Assembly (NCBI GenBank): GCA_035451285.1
Contig: DAOTOJ010000003.1
Span: 1 to 59,186 of the forward strand
Direction: 5' to 3'
Source of the DNA: DAOTOJ01 sp035451285
GTDB lineage: Bacteria; Patescibacteriota; Minisyncoccia; UBA6257; Brennerbacteraceae
DNA: 59,186 nucleotides
Positions 18,132 to 26,638 of this stretch are shown piece after piece. Under the pieces are notes generated by a model. That model searched no databases. It had not been told where the DNA came from and was given only the letters and a program-made list of their open reading frames with translations. Within the stretch, counting starts at the first letter, position 1; every line of letters begins with the position of its first letter. A program made the position numbers and the translations under genes.

Positions 18132-19025
18132 ATGAAAACAATTTCCCAAGACATAATTTATCAACGATTTGAAGAAATTAGTAGTGAATTATTTGATTTT
18201 CTTTCTTCAGAAGGAATTACTGATTTAATAGACCGAATTTCAAAAAAATATAAGTTGACAGAAGATCAGGGAATTTATTTTTCCAAGCTAATTGCTTTTT
18301 ATTGCTTAAAATTAATAACTAACCAAGAATTTGTCGATGGCATAGGAGAAATCGTTGATAAAAAATATTTTGATAGTTTTATGAAAGACCTAGAAGAAAA
18401 AATCTGGGCTCCTTATGATATTCTTTTAAATAAAGAAGGGATTTTCTATAAACAACTTTCTAAATTAAAACCAAGGCCAATTGTTAAAGACCTAACTCCG
18501 CCTGAAGAAAAAAAAGAAGAAACTATTTTGGACTTAGATAAAACAGCTGACTTTGAAGAAATAAATATAGCAAAACCATATATTGAGCCAGTTATTGAAC
18601 AAAGAGATTCAATAGTTGATCAAACTTCAATTCCTATTTCAAAACCTCAGATTTATGAAACCAAATCTTTAGAACCCAAAATAATTCCAGAAATAATTCC
18701 GGAAGTAAATTCAACAACCTTAAAAAAAGAACCTGAAATTCCAAAACCAAATTACCAAACACAAGCACGGGTTTTTGTATCACCAACTGAACAACAAATA
18801 AAAATTGAAGAACAAATTCCCAAACCCCAAAATATTGAATTTCAAGCAGTAAGGTTTGAAAAACCAGTTAAAACTCTGGGGGTAAAGCAAGAAATAGTAT
18901 CAGAAAAAAAACCAACTGAAATAGAAGTGCCAAAACCACCAGAAATCCCGAAAACAATTGTTTCCGGAAAAGAAGTTATTGACTTAAGCAATTTAAGTAT
19001 TTTAAAAAACAAAGATAAAAGTTAA
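18132..19025 (+). CDS. Pro/Glu-rich hypothetical protein of the envelope operon
   Basis: The function of this 297-residue protein is unknown. The first 120 residues look globular and helical (ISQDIIYQRFEEISSELFDF...EEKIWAPYDILLNK). The rest is a low-complexity Pro/Glu/Lys/Ile segment (EIPKPNYQTQ, PTEIEVPKPPEIPK) ending DLSNLSILKNKDKS. No signal peptide or membrane helix is seen, so it is probably cytoplasmic. It lies 11 bases after the VirB6-like gene and 7 bases before the PrgI-like gene, which suggests a cytoplasmic scaffold or adaptor of the machine. That is inference only. Confidence 0.7.
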   Translation: MKTISQDIIYQRFEEISSELFDFLSSEGITDLIDRISKKYKLTEDQGIYFSKLIAFYCLKLITNQEFVDGIGEIVDKKYFDSFMKDLEEKIWAPYDILLNKEGIFYKQLSKLKPRPIVKDLTPPEEKKEETILDLDKTADFEEINIAKPYIEPVIEQRDSIVDQTSIPISKPQIYETKSLEPKIIPEIIPEVNSTTLKKEPEIPKPNYQTQARVFVSPTEQQIKIEEQIPKPQNIEFQAVRFEKPVKTLGVKQEIVSEKKPTEIEVPKPPEIPKTIVSGKEVIDLSNLSILKNKDKS

Positions 19026-19032
19026 AATTAAT

Positions 19033-19440
19033 ATGCTTTACGAAGTACCAAGATTAGCAGAAGAAAAAGCCAAAATAGTTGGATCTCTTGATGCAAAACA
19101 ATTTTTTATTTTAGTTGGAGTATTGGTAGCCTGCGCTTCAATGTTTTTCTTATTTAAAACAACCACTGCAATTATTATCAGCCTTATCATAATAATTATA
19201 ACTTTATTTGTAACCTTTGGTAAAATAGGAAATAGGCCAATTACTTCAATTTTAGCGAATATAATAAAACAGATTTGGAACCCTTCTTTGTATGTTTTTA
19301 GAAAAAAAGAACCAACAGCTAAAGAACTTTATCCCGAAATTACTAAAAAAATAGAAAAAGAGCCGAAAATAATACTAGAGCCAACTAAACCCACTAAAGA
19401 AGATATAAAAAATCTAGCTAAACAATTAGATAAAAAATAA
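19033..19440 (+). CDS. PrgI-family-like small membrane protein
   Basis: The 135-residue protein starts with a polar strand-like segment (MLYEVPRLAEEKAKIVG), followed by DAKQFFILVG and two adjacent transmembrane helices (about 27-46 and 50-66). A cytoplasmic tail containing YVFRKKEPT ends it. This is the layout of PrgI/TcpE-type proteins, which occur next to VirB4-like ATPases in Gram-positive conjugation systems (for example Tn925/pCF10 PrgI). Here it is followed with no gap by the VirB4 N-domain-like gene at 19441, supporting the assignment. It probably forms part of the inner-membrane channel base. Confidence 0.75.
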   Translation: MLYEVPRLAEEKAKIVGSLDAKQFFILVGVLVACASMFFLFKTTTAIIISLIIIIITLFVTFGKIGNRPITSILANIIKQIWNPSLYVFRKKEPTAKELYPEITKKIEKEPKIILEPTKPTKEDIKNLAKQLDKK

Positions 19441-20052
19441 ATGCCACAATCAGGAGAATCACAAAAAATAATTTCAATTGACACCATTAGAAATGGGATT
19501 ATTATCTTAAAAGATGGTAGTTTTAAGTCTGTTTTAGAAGTCGAAGGTATTAATTTTGATTTAAAATCCACTGAAGAAAAGGATGCTATTTCAGAAAGTT
19601 TCAGAAGTTTTTTAATAAGCTTGGATTTCTATGTTCAAATAGCTATTTACTCATCAGAAACTAAAATAGATGATTACCTAGAAAAAATAAATAAAAATTT
19701 ACAAACAGAGCAAAATCCGCTTTTAAAAGAACAAATTAAAGATTACATCTCATTTCTAGATAACTTTTTAAAAACCAATAACGTTTTAACAAAAAAGTTT
19801 TATCTGACAATTCCTTATCATCCAACAGTTGTGGAGACTAATATTTTATCAGGAATCTCTTCTGCTTTACCCTTTAAAGGAAAACCACAAACCCAAGAAA
19901 ACATTGACGAAATCTTTTTTAGGGCCCAGGAACAATTAAATATTAGGGAAAATATTGTTATCAACGGCTTATCAAGAATAGGATTACATTTTAAAATTTT
20001 AACCACTGAAGAATTAGTCGAACTTTTTTACAATCTTTACAATCCACAATAA
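19441..20052 (+). CDS. VirB4/TraC N-terminal-domain-like protein
   Basis: The 203-residue protein begins right after the PrgI-like stop codon. It has an alpha/beta domain (IISIDTIRNGIIILKDGSFKSVLEVEGINFDLKS...ESFRSFLISLDFYVQIAIYS) of the kind found at the N-terminus of VirB4/TrbE/TraC ATPases, where the membrane-proximal domain lies. It lacks a Walker motif. The true ATPase is the next gene, 4 bases on. The machine may therefore use a separate small subunit resembling the VirB4 N-domain, although the ATPase also keeps its own N-terminal region. No transmembrane segment is obvious. Confidence 0.7.
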   Translation: MPQSGESQKIISIDTIRNGIIILKDGSFKSVLEVEGINFDLKSTEEKDAISESFRSFLISLDFYVQIAIYSSETKIDDYLEKINKNLQTEQNPLLKEQIKDYISFLDNFLKTNNVLTKKFYLTIPYHPTVVETNILSGISSALPFKGKPQTQENIDEIFFRAQEQLNIRENIVINGLSRIGLHFKILTTEELVELFYNLYNPQ

Positions 20053-20056
20053 AAAT

Positions 20057-21877
20057 ATGGTTTTCCCATTTTTTAAAAAAGATAATAAACAAAAACAAAC
20101 AGGATCAGAAGAGATTACTGTTATAAAAGAATTAACCGAGGAAGAAGTTTACCAGAAAACAGCTGCAACTTTAAAAGATTTGATAACTCCAATTGGCTTC
20201 GAAATTAAATCTTCCTATTTAGTATTTTCTAATAAAGTTGTCAAAACCTTTTTTATTTTAGATTATCCTAAATTTTTAAATACCGGCTGGCTTTCTCCAA
20301 TTATCAATTTTGGGGGATTAGTTAATATTTCAATGTTTTTTCATCCAGTTGAAACTGAAAAAATTTTAGAAACTTTAAGAAAAAGAGCGACTCAATTAGA
20401 AGCTCAATATTTATCAGAACAAGAAAAAGGATTAATCAGGAATCCAGAATTAGAACAAGCTATCAAAACTGTAGAGGAATTGCGCGATACTTTAATCCAA
20501 GGAGTTGAAAAAATGTTTTATGTATCATGCTATCTGATGATTTCTGCTGATAACGAAGAAAGCTTAGAAAAATTGGAAAAACAAATTTCTGGAATTCTAA
20601 AACAAAAATTGATTTTGATAGAGCCTGCGGTTTTTCAACAATTTGAAACTTTCGAATCAATTTTGCCTTTAGCTAAAGATAATCTGTTAGACGTCAAGAA
20701 AACTTTCAATTCAGGACCAGCTTCGACATTTTTCCCATTTATTTCTCCTAATTTGTACCAGAATAGTGGAATTTTATATGGCATAAATATCCAAAATAAT
20801 AGTTTGGTTATTTTCGATAGATTTTCTTTAGAAAATGCCAATGCTGTAATTTTTGCAAAATCAGGAGCTGGCAAATCATATTTTGCCAAACTAGATGTTA
20901 TTCGTTCCTTAATGACCGGCACTGATATTATCATCATTGATCCAGAAAATGAATATCAACAACTGGCTGAAGCTTTGGGGGGGAGTTTTTTTAGAATTGC
21001 TATTGATTCCCAAGACCATCTTAATCCTTTTGATATTGGAGAATTAGGAGAAGACGAAACTCCTCAAGCAGCTTTTAGAGAGCATATCTTAGATTTAATT
21101 GGATTAATCAAAGTGATGATTGGAGAGATAACACCCGAAGAAGAAACTATCTTAGACCAAGCAATTAGACAAACTTATGCTGCCCGCGACATTACTCCTG
21201 ATACTCCTTATTTTGGAAAAGAGCCTCCAATTTTAGAGGATTTGGAAACTATTCTTTTAAGCATGGAAAGTGGCAAAAATCTTGCTCAAAAAATCTATAA
21301 ATATACCAAAGGAACTTTAGGTGGTTTTATTAATCAACCAACTACAGTTGATATAACTAATCGCTTAACTATTTTCTCTATTAGAGATCTGGATGAAGAA
21401 TTAAGACCAGTAGCAATGTATTTAATTTTAAACCATATTTGGAATACGATTAGAAAAGAATTTAAAAAGAGAATAATGGTAGTTGATGAAGCTTGGTGGA
21501 TGATGAAAAACCCAGATAGCGCCAATTTTCTTTTATCAATGGCTAAAAGGGCAAGAAAATATTATTTAGGACTAACTACTATTACTCAAGATGTTGATGA
21601 TTTCTTGCGTTCTCCTTATGGCAAACCAATTATCACCAATGCTTCTATTCAAATATTAATGAAGCAAGCCCCAGCTTCAATAGATTCCCTTTCCCAAGCT
21701 TTTGTCTTATCTGACACTGAAAGAAACATCCTGACTTCTTTAGCAGTTGGAGAAGGACTATTATTTGCCGGAGAGAAACATTTAGCTATCAGAGTAGTTG
21801 CCTCTTATATTGAAGACCAAATAATTACTACTAACCCAGAACAATTATTAAAAAGGAAACAACAACTAAATGGCTAA
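20057..21877 (+). CDS. virB4: VirB4/TraC-type conjugative ATPase
   Basis: This 606-residue AAA+ motor has an N-terminal domain of about 240 residues with TLRKRATQLEAQYLSEQEKG (typical of TraC/VirB4). Walker A is VIFAKSGAGKSYFAKLDVIR (near 270), followed by the family's DPENEYQQLAEALGG, Walker B RIMVVDEAWWMMKNP (near 475), RKYYLGLTTITQDVDDFL, and a C-terminal Gln-rich sensor region. VirB4 powers pilus biogenesis or substrate translocation at the inner face of the channel. It is the clearest proof that this locus encodes a type IV secretion-like apparatus. It overlaps the following gene by 8 bases. No VirD4 coupling protein or relaxase appears in the window. Confidence 0.93.
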   Translation: MVFPFFKKDNKQKQTGSEEITVIKELTEEEVYQKTAATLKDLITPIGFEIKSSYLVFSNKVVKTFFILDYPKFLNTGWLSPIINFGGLVNISMFFHPVETEKILETLRKRATQLEAQYLSEQEKGLIRNPELEQAIKTVEELRDTLIQGVEKMFYVSCYLMISADNEESLEKLEKQISGILKQKLILIEPAVFQQFETFESILPLAKDNLLDVKKTFNSGPASTFFPFISPNLYQNSGILYGINIQNNSLVIFDRFSLENANAVIFAKSGAGKSYFAKLDVIRSLMTGTDIIIIDPENEYQQLAEALGGSFFRIAIDSQDHLNPFDIGELGEDETPQAAFREHILDLIGLIKVMIGEITPEEETILDQAIRQTYAARDITPDTPYFGKEPPILEDLETILLSMESGKNLAQKIYKYTKGTLGGFINQPTTVDITNRLTIFSIRDLDEELRPVAMYLILNHIWNTIRKEFKKRIMVVDEAWWMMKNPDSANFLLSMAKRARKYYLGLTTITQDVDDFLRSPYGKPIITNASIQILMKQAPASIDSLSQAFVLSDTERNILTSLAVGEGLLFAGEKHLAIRVVASYIEDQIITTNPEQLLKRKQQLNG

Positions 21878-22499
21878 TAATCAATTACCAACTAAAATAA
21901 ATAAAGTTAGCAACGAAGAACAAATAAACTCGTATTTGAATCTTATAAATAAAATTCAAGTTCCAGAAGAAAATTTAGAACAAAATAATCGGATGGGCAT
22001 AATTACTTTCATTTTCTTACTTATTTGTGCTGGACTTTTAGATTTAATAGATATTATTGAATTTACCGGCATTGGAATAGCGATAAGCTTAGCAGCAAGC
22101 TTATTAATGGGGCTAGTTTTCAATGTCTTACTATTCCTTGCTTGCCAAAAAACTAATATGAAAACAGCTACCAAATTAGCTGCTACTTTAGGAAATTATA
22201 TTGTAGAATCTATACCTGGAATTGACGTTTTGCCAATAAATATGATAGCAGTCATTATTTGTTATATATTGTCAAATCCTGAAGCCGTCCAGAAAATAAA
22301 AAAAATATCATCAAAAACATTGCAAATAACAGGCAAAGTTGTTCCTCAAGCAAAGCAAATAGAAGCAGTAACTACTGTAGCAAAACATATAGATCAACAA
22401 CCAATAGTAAATTCCTTTATTCCAAATAGCAACCAACAAGCACTTTCAAAACCAGAAGTTATTTCTCCAAAAATTATTAAAGCACAAAATTATGAATAA
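21870..22499 (+). CDS. Hypothetical membrane protein of the envelope operon
   Basis: The 209-residue protein has a polar N-terminus and a hydrophobic core of about three helices between residues 42 and 135 (GIITFIFLLICAGLLDLIDII, IAISLAASLLMGLVFNVLLFL, LPINMIAVIICYIL). A polar tail with Pro/Gln/Ser follows. I do not recognise a family. It overlaps virB4 by 8 bases and the next gene by 8 bases, so it is an integral operon member and possibly an accessory inner-membrane subunit. Confidence 0.72.
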   Translation: MANNQLPTKINKVSNEEQINSYLNLINKIQVPEENLEQNNRMGIITFIFLLICAGLLDLIDIIEFTGIGIAISLAASLLMGLVFNVLLFLACQKTNMKTATKLAATLGNYIVESIPGIDVLPINMIAVIICYILSNPEAVQKIKKISSKTLQITGKVVPQAKQIEAVTTVAKHIDQQPIVNSFIPNSNQQALSKPEVISPKIIKAQNYE

Positions 22500-23214
22500 A
22501 AATAAATTTATCATTATCGCCTTATTGATATTTATTACCCTACCAGAAATTTCAGCTGGCCAAACAACAAATTATGCTGTTATTTTCGATTGGAAAACAA
22601 ATACTTATTCTCCTTTAGATTATGGGTTAAAAATAAGGCAACCAATTGTGGCTGGTTCAGAAATAGAAATTTGGACTAATTTATTTAAAACTACGATTTC
22701 TAAAAATCAATTATTATATACCCCTCAAAATTCAGAAAATTTTTATTATCAGTGGTTTTCTAATGGAATAAAATTTAAAGAGGGTATGGGGCTTTCAAAA
22801 ATAACTTATAGTTTAGATAGATATATAAAAATTTCAAATTTTTCTATGGGGGTTAAGGTTTATAATGACACACAATTAATAGCTGACCAAACAATAAATT
22901 TCAAGTTGACCAGCCCCCAGGTAGTAGTATATGAAATAAAAAATGAAACTTCAAAAATAGCAGCTAAAGTAATTGAGGCAAGCAAAAATGAACAATTAAG
23001 GTTTAAAGCAGTGCCTTATAATTTCACTGTATCATCTCAAGATTTATTGAATTTTAGTTGGTATCATGATAATAAAAAAATAGATAATGATTCTGAAATT
23101 TTAGAAATAAAATTACCAAATACTAAAACTAGCGGGTTTTTTTCAGTAACTGTTAGAAACAGTAAAACTTCTTTGGAAAAAGCAAGTTATACTTTTCAAG
23201 TAAATACTAAATAG
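22492..23214 (+). CDS. Secreted protein, probable Ig-like fold
   Basis: The 240-residue protein has a signal peptide (about 1-23, cleavage near EISAGQ). The mature part is beta-rich, without cysteines. Its segments resemble Ig/PKD-type sandwiches, for example FYYQWFSNGIKFKEGMG...FSMGVKVYNDTQLIADQT and FSWYHDNKKIDNDSEILEI...GFFSVTVRNSKTSLEKASYTF, each with the strand-Trp-strand pattern of extracellular Ig repeats. It may be a structural component outside the membrane. It overlaps the upstream gene by 8 bases, and the duplicated gene pair follows 2 bases later. Confidence 0.7.
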   Translation: MNKNKFIIIALLIFITLPEISAGQTTNYAVIFDWKTNTYSPLDYGLKIRQPIVAGSEIEIWTNLFKTTISKNQLLYTPQNSENFYYQWFSNGIKFKEGMGLSKITYSLDRYIKISNFSMGVKVYNDTQLIADQTINFKLTSPQVVVYEIKNETSKIAAKVIEASKNEQLRFKAVPYNFTVSSQDLLNFSWYHDNKKIDNDSEILEIKLPNTKTSGFFSVTVRNSKTSLEKASYTFQVNTK

Positions 23215-23710
23215 CTATGATTTTATCCTTATTTAACATAGTTTTAGCAGCAACAACTACTTACCAATGGGATGTTCCTCTTCCTCCAGCTCCAAGCGGT
23301 TATTTGCCAGCTGAACTTAACTTTGTAACCTTAGTAACCTATCTTTATTATTGGGGATTAGGAATAGGAGGATTATTGGCTTTTATCAGATTAATAATTT
23401 CTGGTATTCAATGGGGAACTTCGGCTGGCAATGTTAATTCAGTAAAAAATGCTCGAGATGCAATAACTTCTACTATTTTTGGATTAGTTTTATTGTTAGG
23501 CGCTTGGCTTTTATTAAATACTATTAATCCCCAAATTGTTAATCCCGGAGAAAAAATAACCGAAGCTTTACAAGAACCAAAATATGAAGCAGAAAATATA
23601 GAAACAGAATTAGTTAGTTTAAATACTTATGAAGTAAAAATTCCTCCGAGACAAAATGTTTCATGGAATTATTTTACAGGAATAGGTGGAATTCCCGGAG
23701 GAGGACCAAT
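23208..23710 (+). repeat. 503 bp perfect direct repeat, copy 1
   Basis: Line-by-line comparison shows no mismatch with 24416-24918 (offset 1208). Flanking bases differ at both ends (c/a at 23207/24415; a/c at 23711/24919). The copy includes the preceding stop codon, the start codon and the first 164 codons. Confidence 0.93.
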
Positions 23711-24422
23711 AAACATTCCTACTAATTATACTTGCGGGAATGGAGGCCTGATGCCTAATTTACCAACTTCAAGTGGTTGTAATTTAAAAATTGGAGCTTT
23801 GAATGGAGCTGTTGGTAATGAATTAAGAACAATTATTAGTTCAGCTGCTCATACTTTTAAAGTTCCGCCTTCGTTAATTTTGGCAGTAATGTATGGCGAA
23901 GGAGCTTTTAATGGACAATTCCCGTGGAATAATGATTCAATAGTAAGACAAGCTTCGGGAGCAAATGGCTGTATGCCAGGCTGCGACCCAGCAACTCCTT
24001 TTACCTGGATTTTAAAAGGAATACCTGTTGATGATGAAGTTGTTAAAAGAATATTTCCAAACAGAAATCCAAATCCCTGCAATCCTATAGATGTAGTTTT
24101 TACTACAGCTCATAGTATAGACTATTGGGAGGGTTATACTGGAGAATTTGGAATGCCAGAATGTTTTGGATTAGATTTAAATATTGACGAAGGAGAAGCT
24201 ACTTCCTGTTTTTGGACTGACAACCAAGTTGCCAAAGGCATAAAGGGTTGGGAAAGTGGAATAAGCCCAATGTGTTTAACGCTAAAAAATTCTTGTCTTT
24301 TAGGCGGAGGAACAAAAGCTGCATGTCCTGGAGGAGATAATTGCGAAACAATTAATAATAGGTACATTGACCAACCAAGCCATTTTGGTTGCTTATGGGA
24401 TGTTTACAATAACAATAAATAG
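23217..24422 (+). CDS. VirB2/TrbC-like membrane domain fused to lytic transglycosylase-like domain
   Basis: In this 401-residue protein, residues 1-110 have a short leader and two hydrophobic helices with the polar loop TSAGNVNSVKNARDAI, like the VirB2/TrbC-like proteins at 8457 and 9244. A linker ending GGIPGGGPI is followed by a C-terminal domain. That domain has VPPSLILAVMYGEGAF (near 222), resembling the SLT-type transglycosylase helix with catalytic Glu (usual form IPPxLLLAIxxxES), and many cysteines. Type IV secretion systems need such an enzyme (VirB1) to open peptidoglycan locally. The 5' 494 bases of the gene are identical to the next gene. The transglycosylase call is moderate because only the Glu-helix motif is clear. 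Confidence 0.72.
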   Translation: MILSLFNIVLAATTTYQWDVPLPPAPSGYLPAELNFVTLVTYLYYWGLGIGGLLAFIRLIISGIQWGTSAGNVNSVKNARDAITSTIFGLVLLLGAWLLLNTINPQIVNPGEKITEALQEPKYEAENIETELVSLNTYEVKIPPRQNVSWNYFTGIGGIPGGGPINIPTNYTCGNGGLMPNLPTSSGCNLKIGALNGAVGNELRTIISSAAHTFKVPPSLILAVMYGEGAFNGQFPWNNDSIVRQASGANGCMPGCDPATPFTWILKGIPVDDEVVKRIFPNRNPNPCNPIDVVFTTAHSIDYWEGYTGEFGMPECFGLDLNIDEGEATSCFWTDNQVAKGIKGWESGISPMCLTLKNSCLLGGGTKAACPGGDNCETINNRYIDQPSHFGCLWDVYNNNK

Positions 24423-24918
24423 CTATGATTTTATCCTTATTTAACATAGTTTTAGCAGCAACAACTACTTACCAATGGGATGTTCCTCTTCCTCCAGCTC
24501 CAAGCGGTTATTTGCCAGCTGAACTTAACTTTGTAACCTTAGTAACCTATCTTTATTATTGGGGATTAGGAATAGGAGGATTATTGGCTTTTATCAGATT
24601 AATAATTTCTGGTATTCAATGGGGAACTTCGGCTGGCAATGTTAATTCAGTAAAAAATGCTCGAGATGCAATAACTTCTACTATTTTTGGATTAGTTTTA
24701 TTGTTAGGCGCTTGGCTTTTATTAAATACTATTAATCCCCAAATTGTTAATCCCGGAGAAAAAATAACCGAAGCTTTACAAGAACCAAAATATGAAGCAG
24801 AAAATATAGAAACAGAATTAGTTAGTTTAAATACTTATGAAGTAAAAATTCCTCCGAGACAAAATGTTTCATGGAATTATTTTACAGGAATAGGTGGAAT
24901 TCCCGGAGGAGGACCAAT
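24416..24918 (+). repeat. 503 bp perfect direct repeat, copy 2
   Basis: Identical to 23208-23710 over the whole length by eye. The boundary falls after codon GGGPI, exactly at the linker between the membrane domain and the catalytic domain. Confidence 0.93.
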
Positions 24919-25435
24919 CCAAGGACCTACTTTCCCTCCAATTCCTCCAATCCCAGGAAGTAAAAGCTTAAATGAAGCAGGAATAAGTTGCGGAGGAGGG
25001 AGTTATTGTTGGAACTGTAATACTCCTTTGTCAGGAACTCTTATAGAAATTTTACAAACAATGAAAAATCAAGGAATTAATTTCTATGTATCAGCTGGAA
25101 GCAATACGGGTTGTTCGCATCACGAATGGCGAGCTATTGATATCATTCCTACCTCAAACGAAGTTATGAATTTTTTACATAGCCAAAATGCAGCTAATGG
25201 TGGCTGTGGAGATGAATTATTTGGCCCAGCAAGTTTCGGAAATATGTGCTATTTTAATAGAATTGGGCAATCATCACGTTCCTGTTCTGATACAGGTAAC
25301 GGTGTATATCCCCACGAGGATCATATTCATTTCTCAATTACTAGGGAATGTGCTGGAACTGGATATCAAGAATCACACCCTGGATGCCCTTGTAATTCAA
25401 TTTGTGGTTATTCATGCGTAAATTTAACTATCTAA
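24425..25435 (+). CDS. VirB2/TrbC-like membrane domain fused to M15-like peptidase domain
   Basis: The first 164 of 336 residues are identical to the upstream gene's product, nucleotide for nucleotide. The C-terminal domain then switches to a Cys-rich, D,D-/L,D-carboxypeptidase-like module. Metal-ligand patterns are visible: CSHHEWRAIDI fits the SxHxxxxAxD motif of the M15/VanY/MepA-type fold, and HEDHIHFSI supplies the C-terminal HxH. Such zinc peptidases cleave peptide stems of peptidoglycan. Having a glycan-strand enzyme and a stem-peptide enzyme on the same membrane domain suggests complementary wall-opening tools for the apparatus. It lies 2 bases after the upstream stop. Confidence 0.78.
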   Translation: MILSLFNIVLAATTTYQWDVPLPPAPSGYLPAELNFVTLVTYLYYWGLGIGGLLAFIRLIISGIQWGTSAGNVNSVKNARDAITSTIFGLVLLLGAWLLLNTINPQIVNPGEKITEALQEPKYEAENIETELVSLNTYEVKIPPRQNVSWNYFTGIGGIPGGGPIQGPTFPPIPPIPGSKSLNEAGISCGGGSYCWNCNTPLSGTLIEILQTMKNQGINFYVSAGSNTGCSHHEWRAIDIIPTSNEVMNFLHSQNAANGGCGDELFGPASFGNMCYFNRIGQSSRSCSDTGNGVYPHEDHIHFSITRECAGTGYQESHPGCPCNSICGYSCVNLTI

Positions 25436-25462
25436 TAAATTAAATTTCAAAGGTAAATAAGT

Positions 25463-25468
25463 TATAAT
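25463..25468 (+). promoter_or_regulatory. -10 box (TATAAT) at a leaderless distance from the 25475 gene
   Basis: TATAAT ends 6 bases before the ATG at 25475, so initiation about 7 bases downstream would fall on the A of the ATG. No clear -35 is present. Confidence 0.5.
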
Positions 25469-25474
25469 AAATTC

Positions 25475-26638
25475 ATGAAGAAAAAAACAATAATTATTAT
25501 CACAGTTATTTTAATTGCTTCAACTATTGGCGGCTGGATTTATTTTTTAAATAAAGGTAAAGAAAAACCAATTGCTTCTAATTCGCCGACTATTTCACTT
25601 TCCATTGCTCCAAGTCCAACGATAACAGAGGAAACCAAAGGGGAAGATGAATTTATAAAATTATCAAATAACCTTTCTCTTTCTCCTATTATTTCTTCTG
25701 AAAATATTTTGTTTTTCGATAAACAAGAAGGACTATTTAAAAATGTAGTTAATGTTTTAAATACTAACCAAGAAACAAAACTTAGCGAAACTATTTTTAC
25801 TAATATTTTAAAGATTGATTGGTCTAACAACCAAGATAAAGTTTTATTGACTTTTGAAGATAATGGAAAAATTCGCTATTCTTTATTTGACTTAACGCAA
25901 GATTTAACATATCTTTTGCCAAGTTATATAACAGCTATTGACTTTTCTTTTGATGACAAAAACTTTGTAATCTATCACCAAGAAGAAAATAATAATTACC
26001 TAGCAACTTTAAGTTTAGATGGAACTAAAGAGACAAAGCTTTTGGAAATTAATTTTTCAAATATCGAAATTTTTTCACTAGATAAAGATAATTTGATTTT
26101 CTATCAAAAACCAGCTCCCTTAATGCCTATTGAGGGGGTATTTACTTATAATTTGAAAACAAAAAACTTAACAACCTTGCCTATTTACTTATATGACACA
26201 ACTAAAATATACGGCTTAGAGGCTATGCCATCAAAAAACGGAGATTATCTTCTTTTTTCAGCAACTGATTATCAAAATAAAAACCTAGAACTTTATGTTT
26301 TTGAGATAGCAGAAAACAAGTTCTTTAAAATGCCTTTTGCAAGTTTTGTTGATAAGTGTACTTTTACTAATGATAGCAAAAATATCTATTGCGCTTATTC
26401 GAATTCCTTTTCAAATAACGATTTTTCTTATCCTTTTGATTATTACTTAGGTTTAATTTCTTCCCAGGATTCGTTTGCAAAAGTTAATTTAGAAACAGGG
26501 GGGTTTACAATCTTTACTGAAAATACCCCGTTTGATGCCAACAATTTACAAGTTAGCGAAAATGAAGACTTTTTAGTTTTTATCAATAAATACGACGGTC
26601 TGATTTACAAATTAAAACTAGTTAATCAAGGGGCTTAA
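25475..26638 (+). CDS. Anchored TolB/WD40-like beta-propeller protein
   Basis: The 387-residue protein has an N-terminal anchor (about 5-24, IIIITVILIASTIGGWIYFL), a Ser/Pro/Thr spacer, and then blade-like repeats. The blades have the form ILKIDWSNNQDKVLLTFED, ITAIDFSFDDKNFVIYHQ, YLLFSATDYQNKNLELYVFE and CTFTNDSKNIYCAYSN, characteristic of six-bladed propellers of the TolB/PD40 type. Such proteins mediate protein-protein contacts at the envelope. It ends the plus-strand envelope locus, but apparently from its own promoter. Its last 17 bases overlap the 3' end of the convergent jag gene. Confidence 0.75.
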   Translation: MKKKTIIIITVILIASTIGGWIYFLNKGKEKPIASNSPTISLSIAPSPTITEETKGEDEFIKLSNNLSLSPIISSENILFFDKQEGLFKNVVNVLNTNQETKLSETIFTNILKIDWSNNQDKVLLTFEDNGKIRYSLFDLTQDLTYLLPSYITAIDFSFDDKNFVIYHQEENNNYLATLSLDGTKETKLLEINFSNIEIFSLDKDNLIFYQKPAPLMPIEGVFTYNLKTKNLTTLPIYLYDTTKIYGLEAMPSKNGDYLLFSATDYQNKNLELYVFEIAENKFFKMPFASFVDKCTFTNDSKNIYCAYSNSFSNNDFSYPFDYYLGLISSQDSFAKVNLETGGFTIFTENTPFDANNLQVSENEDFLVFINKYDGLIYKLKLVNQGA

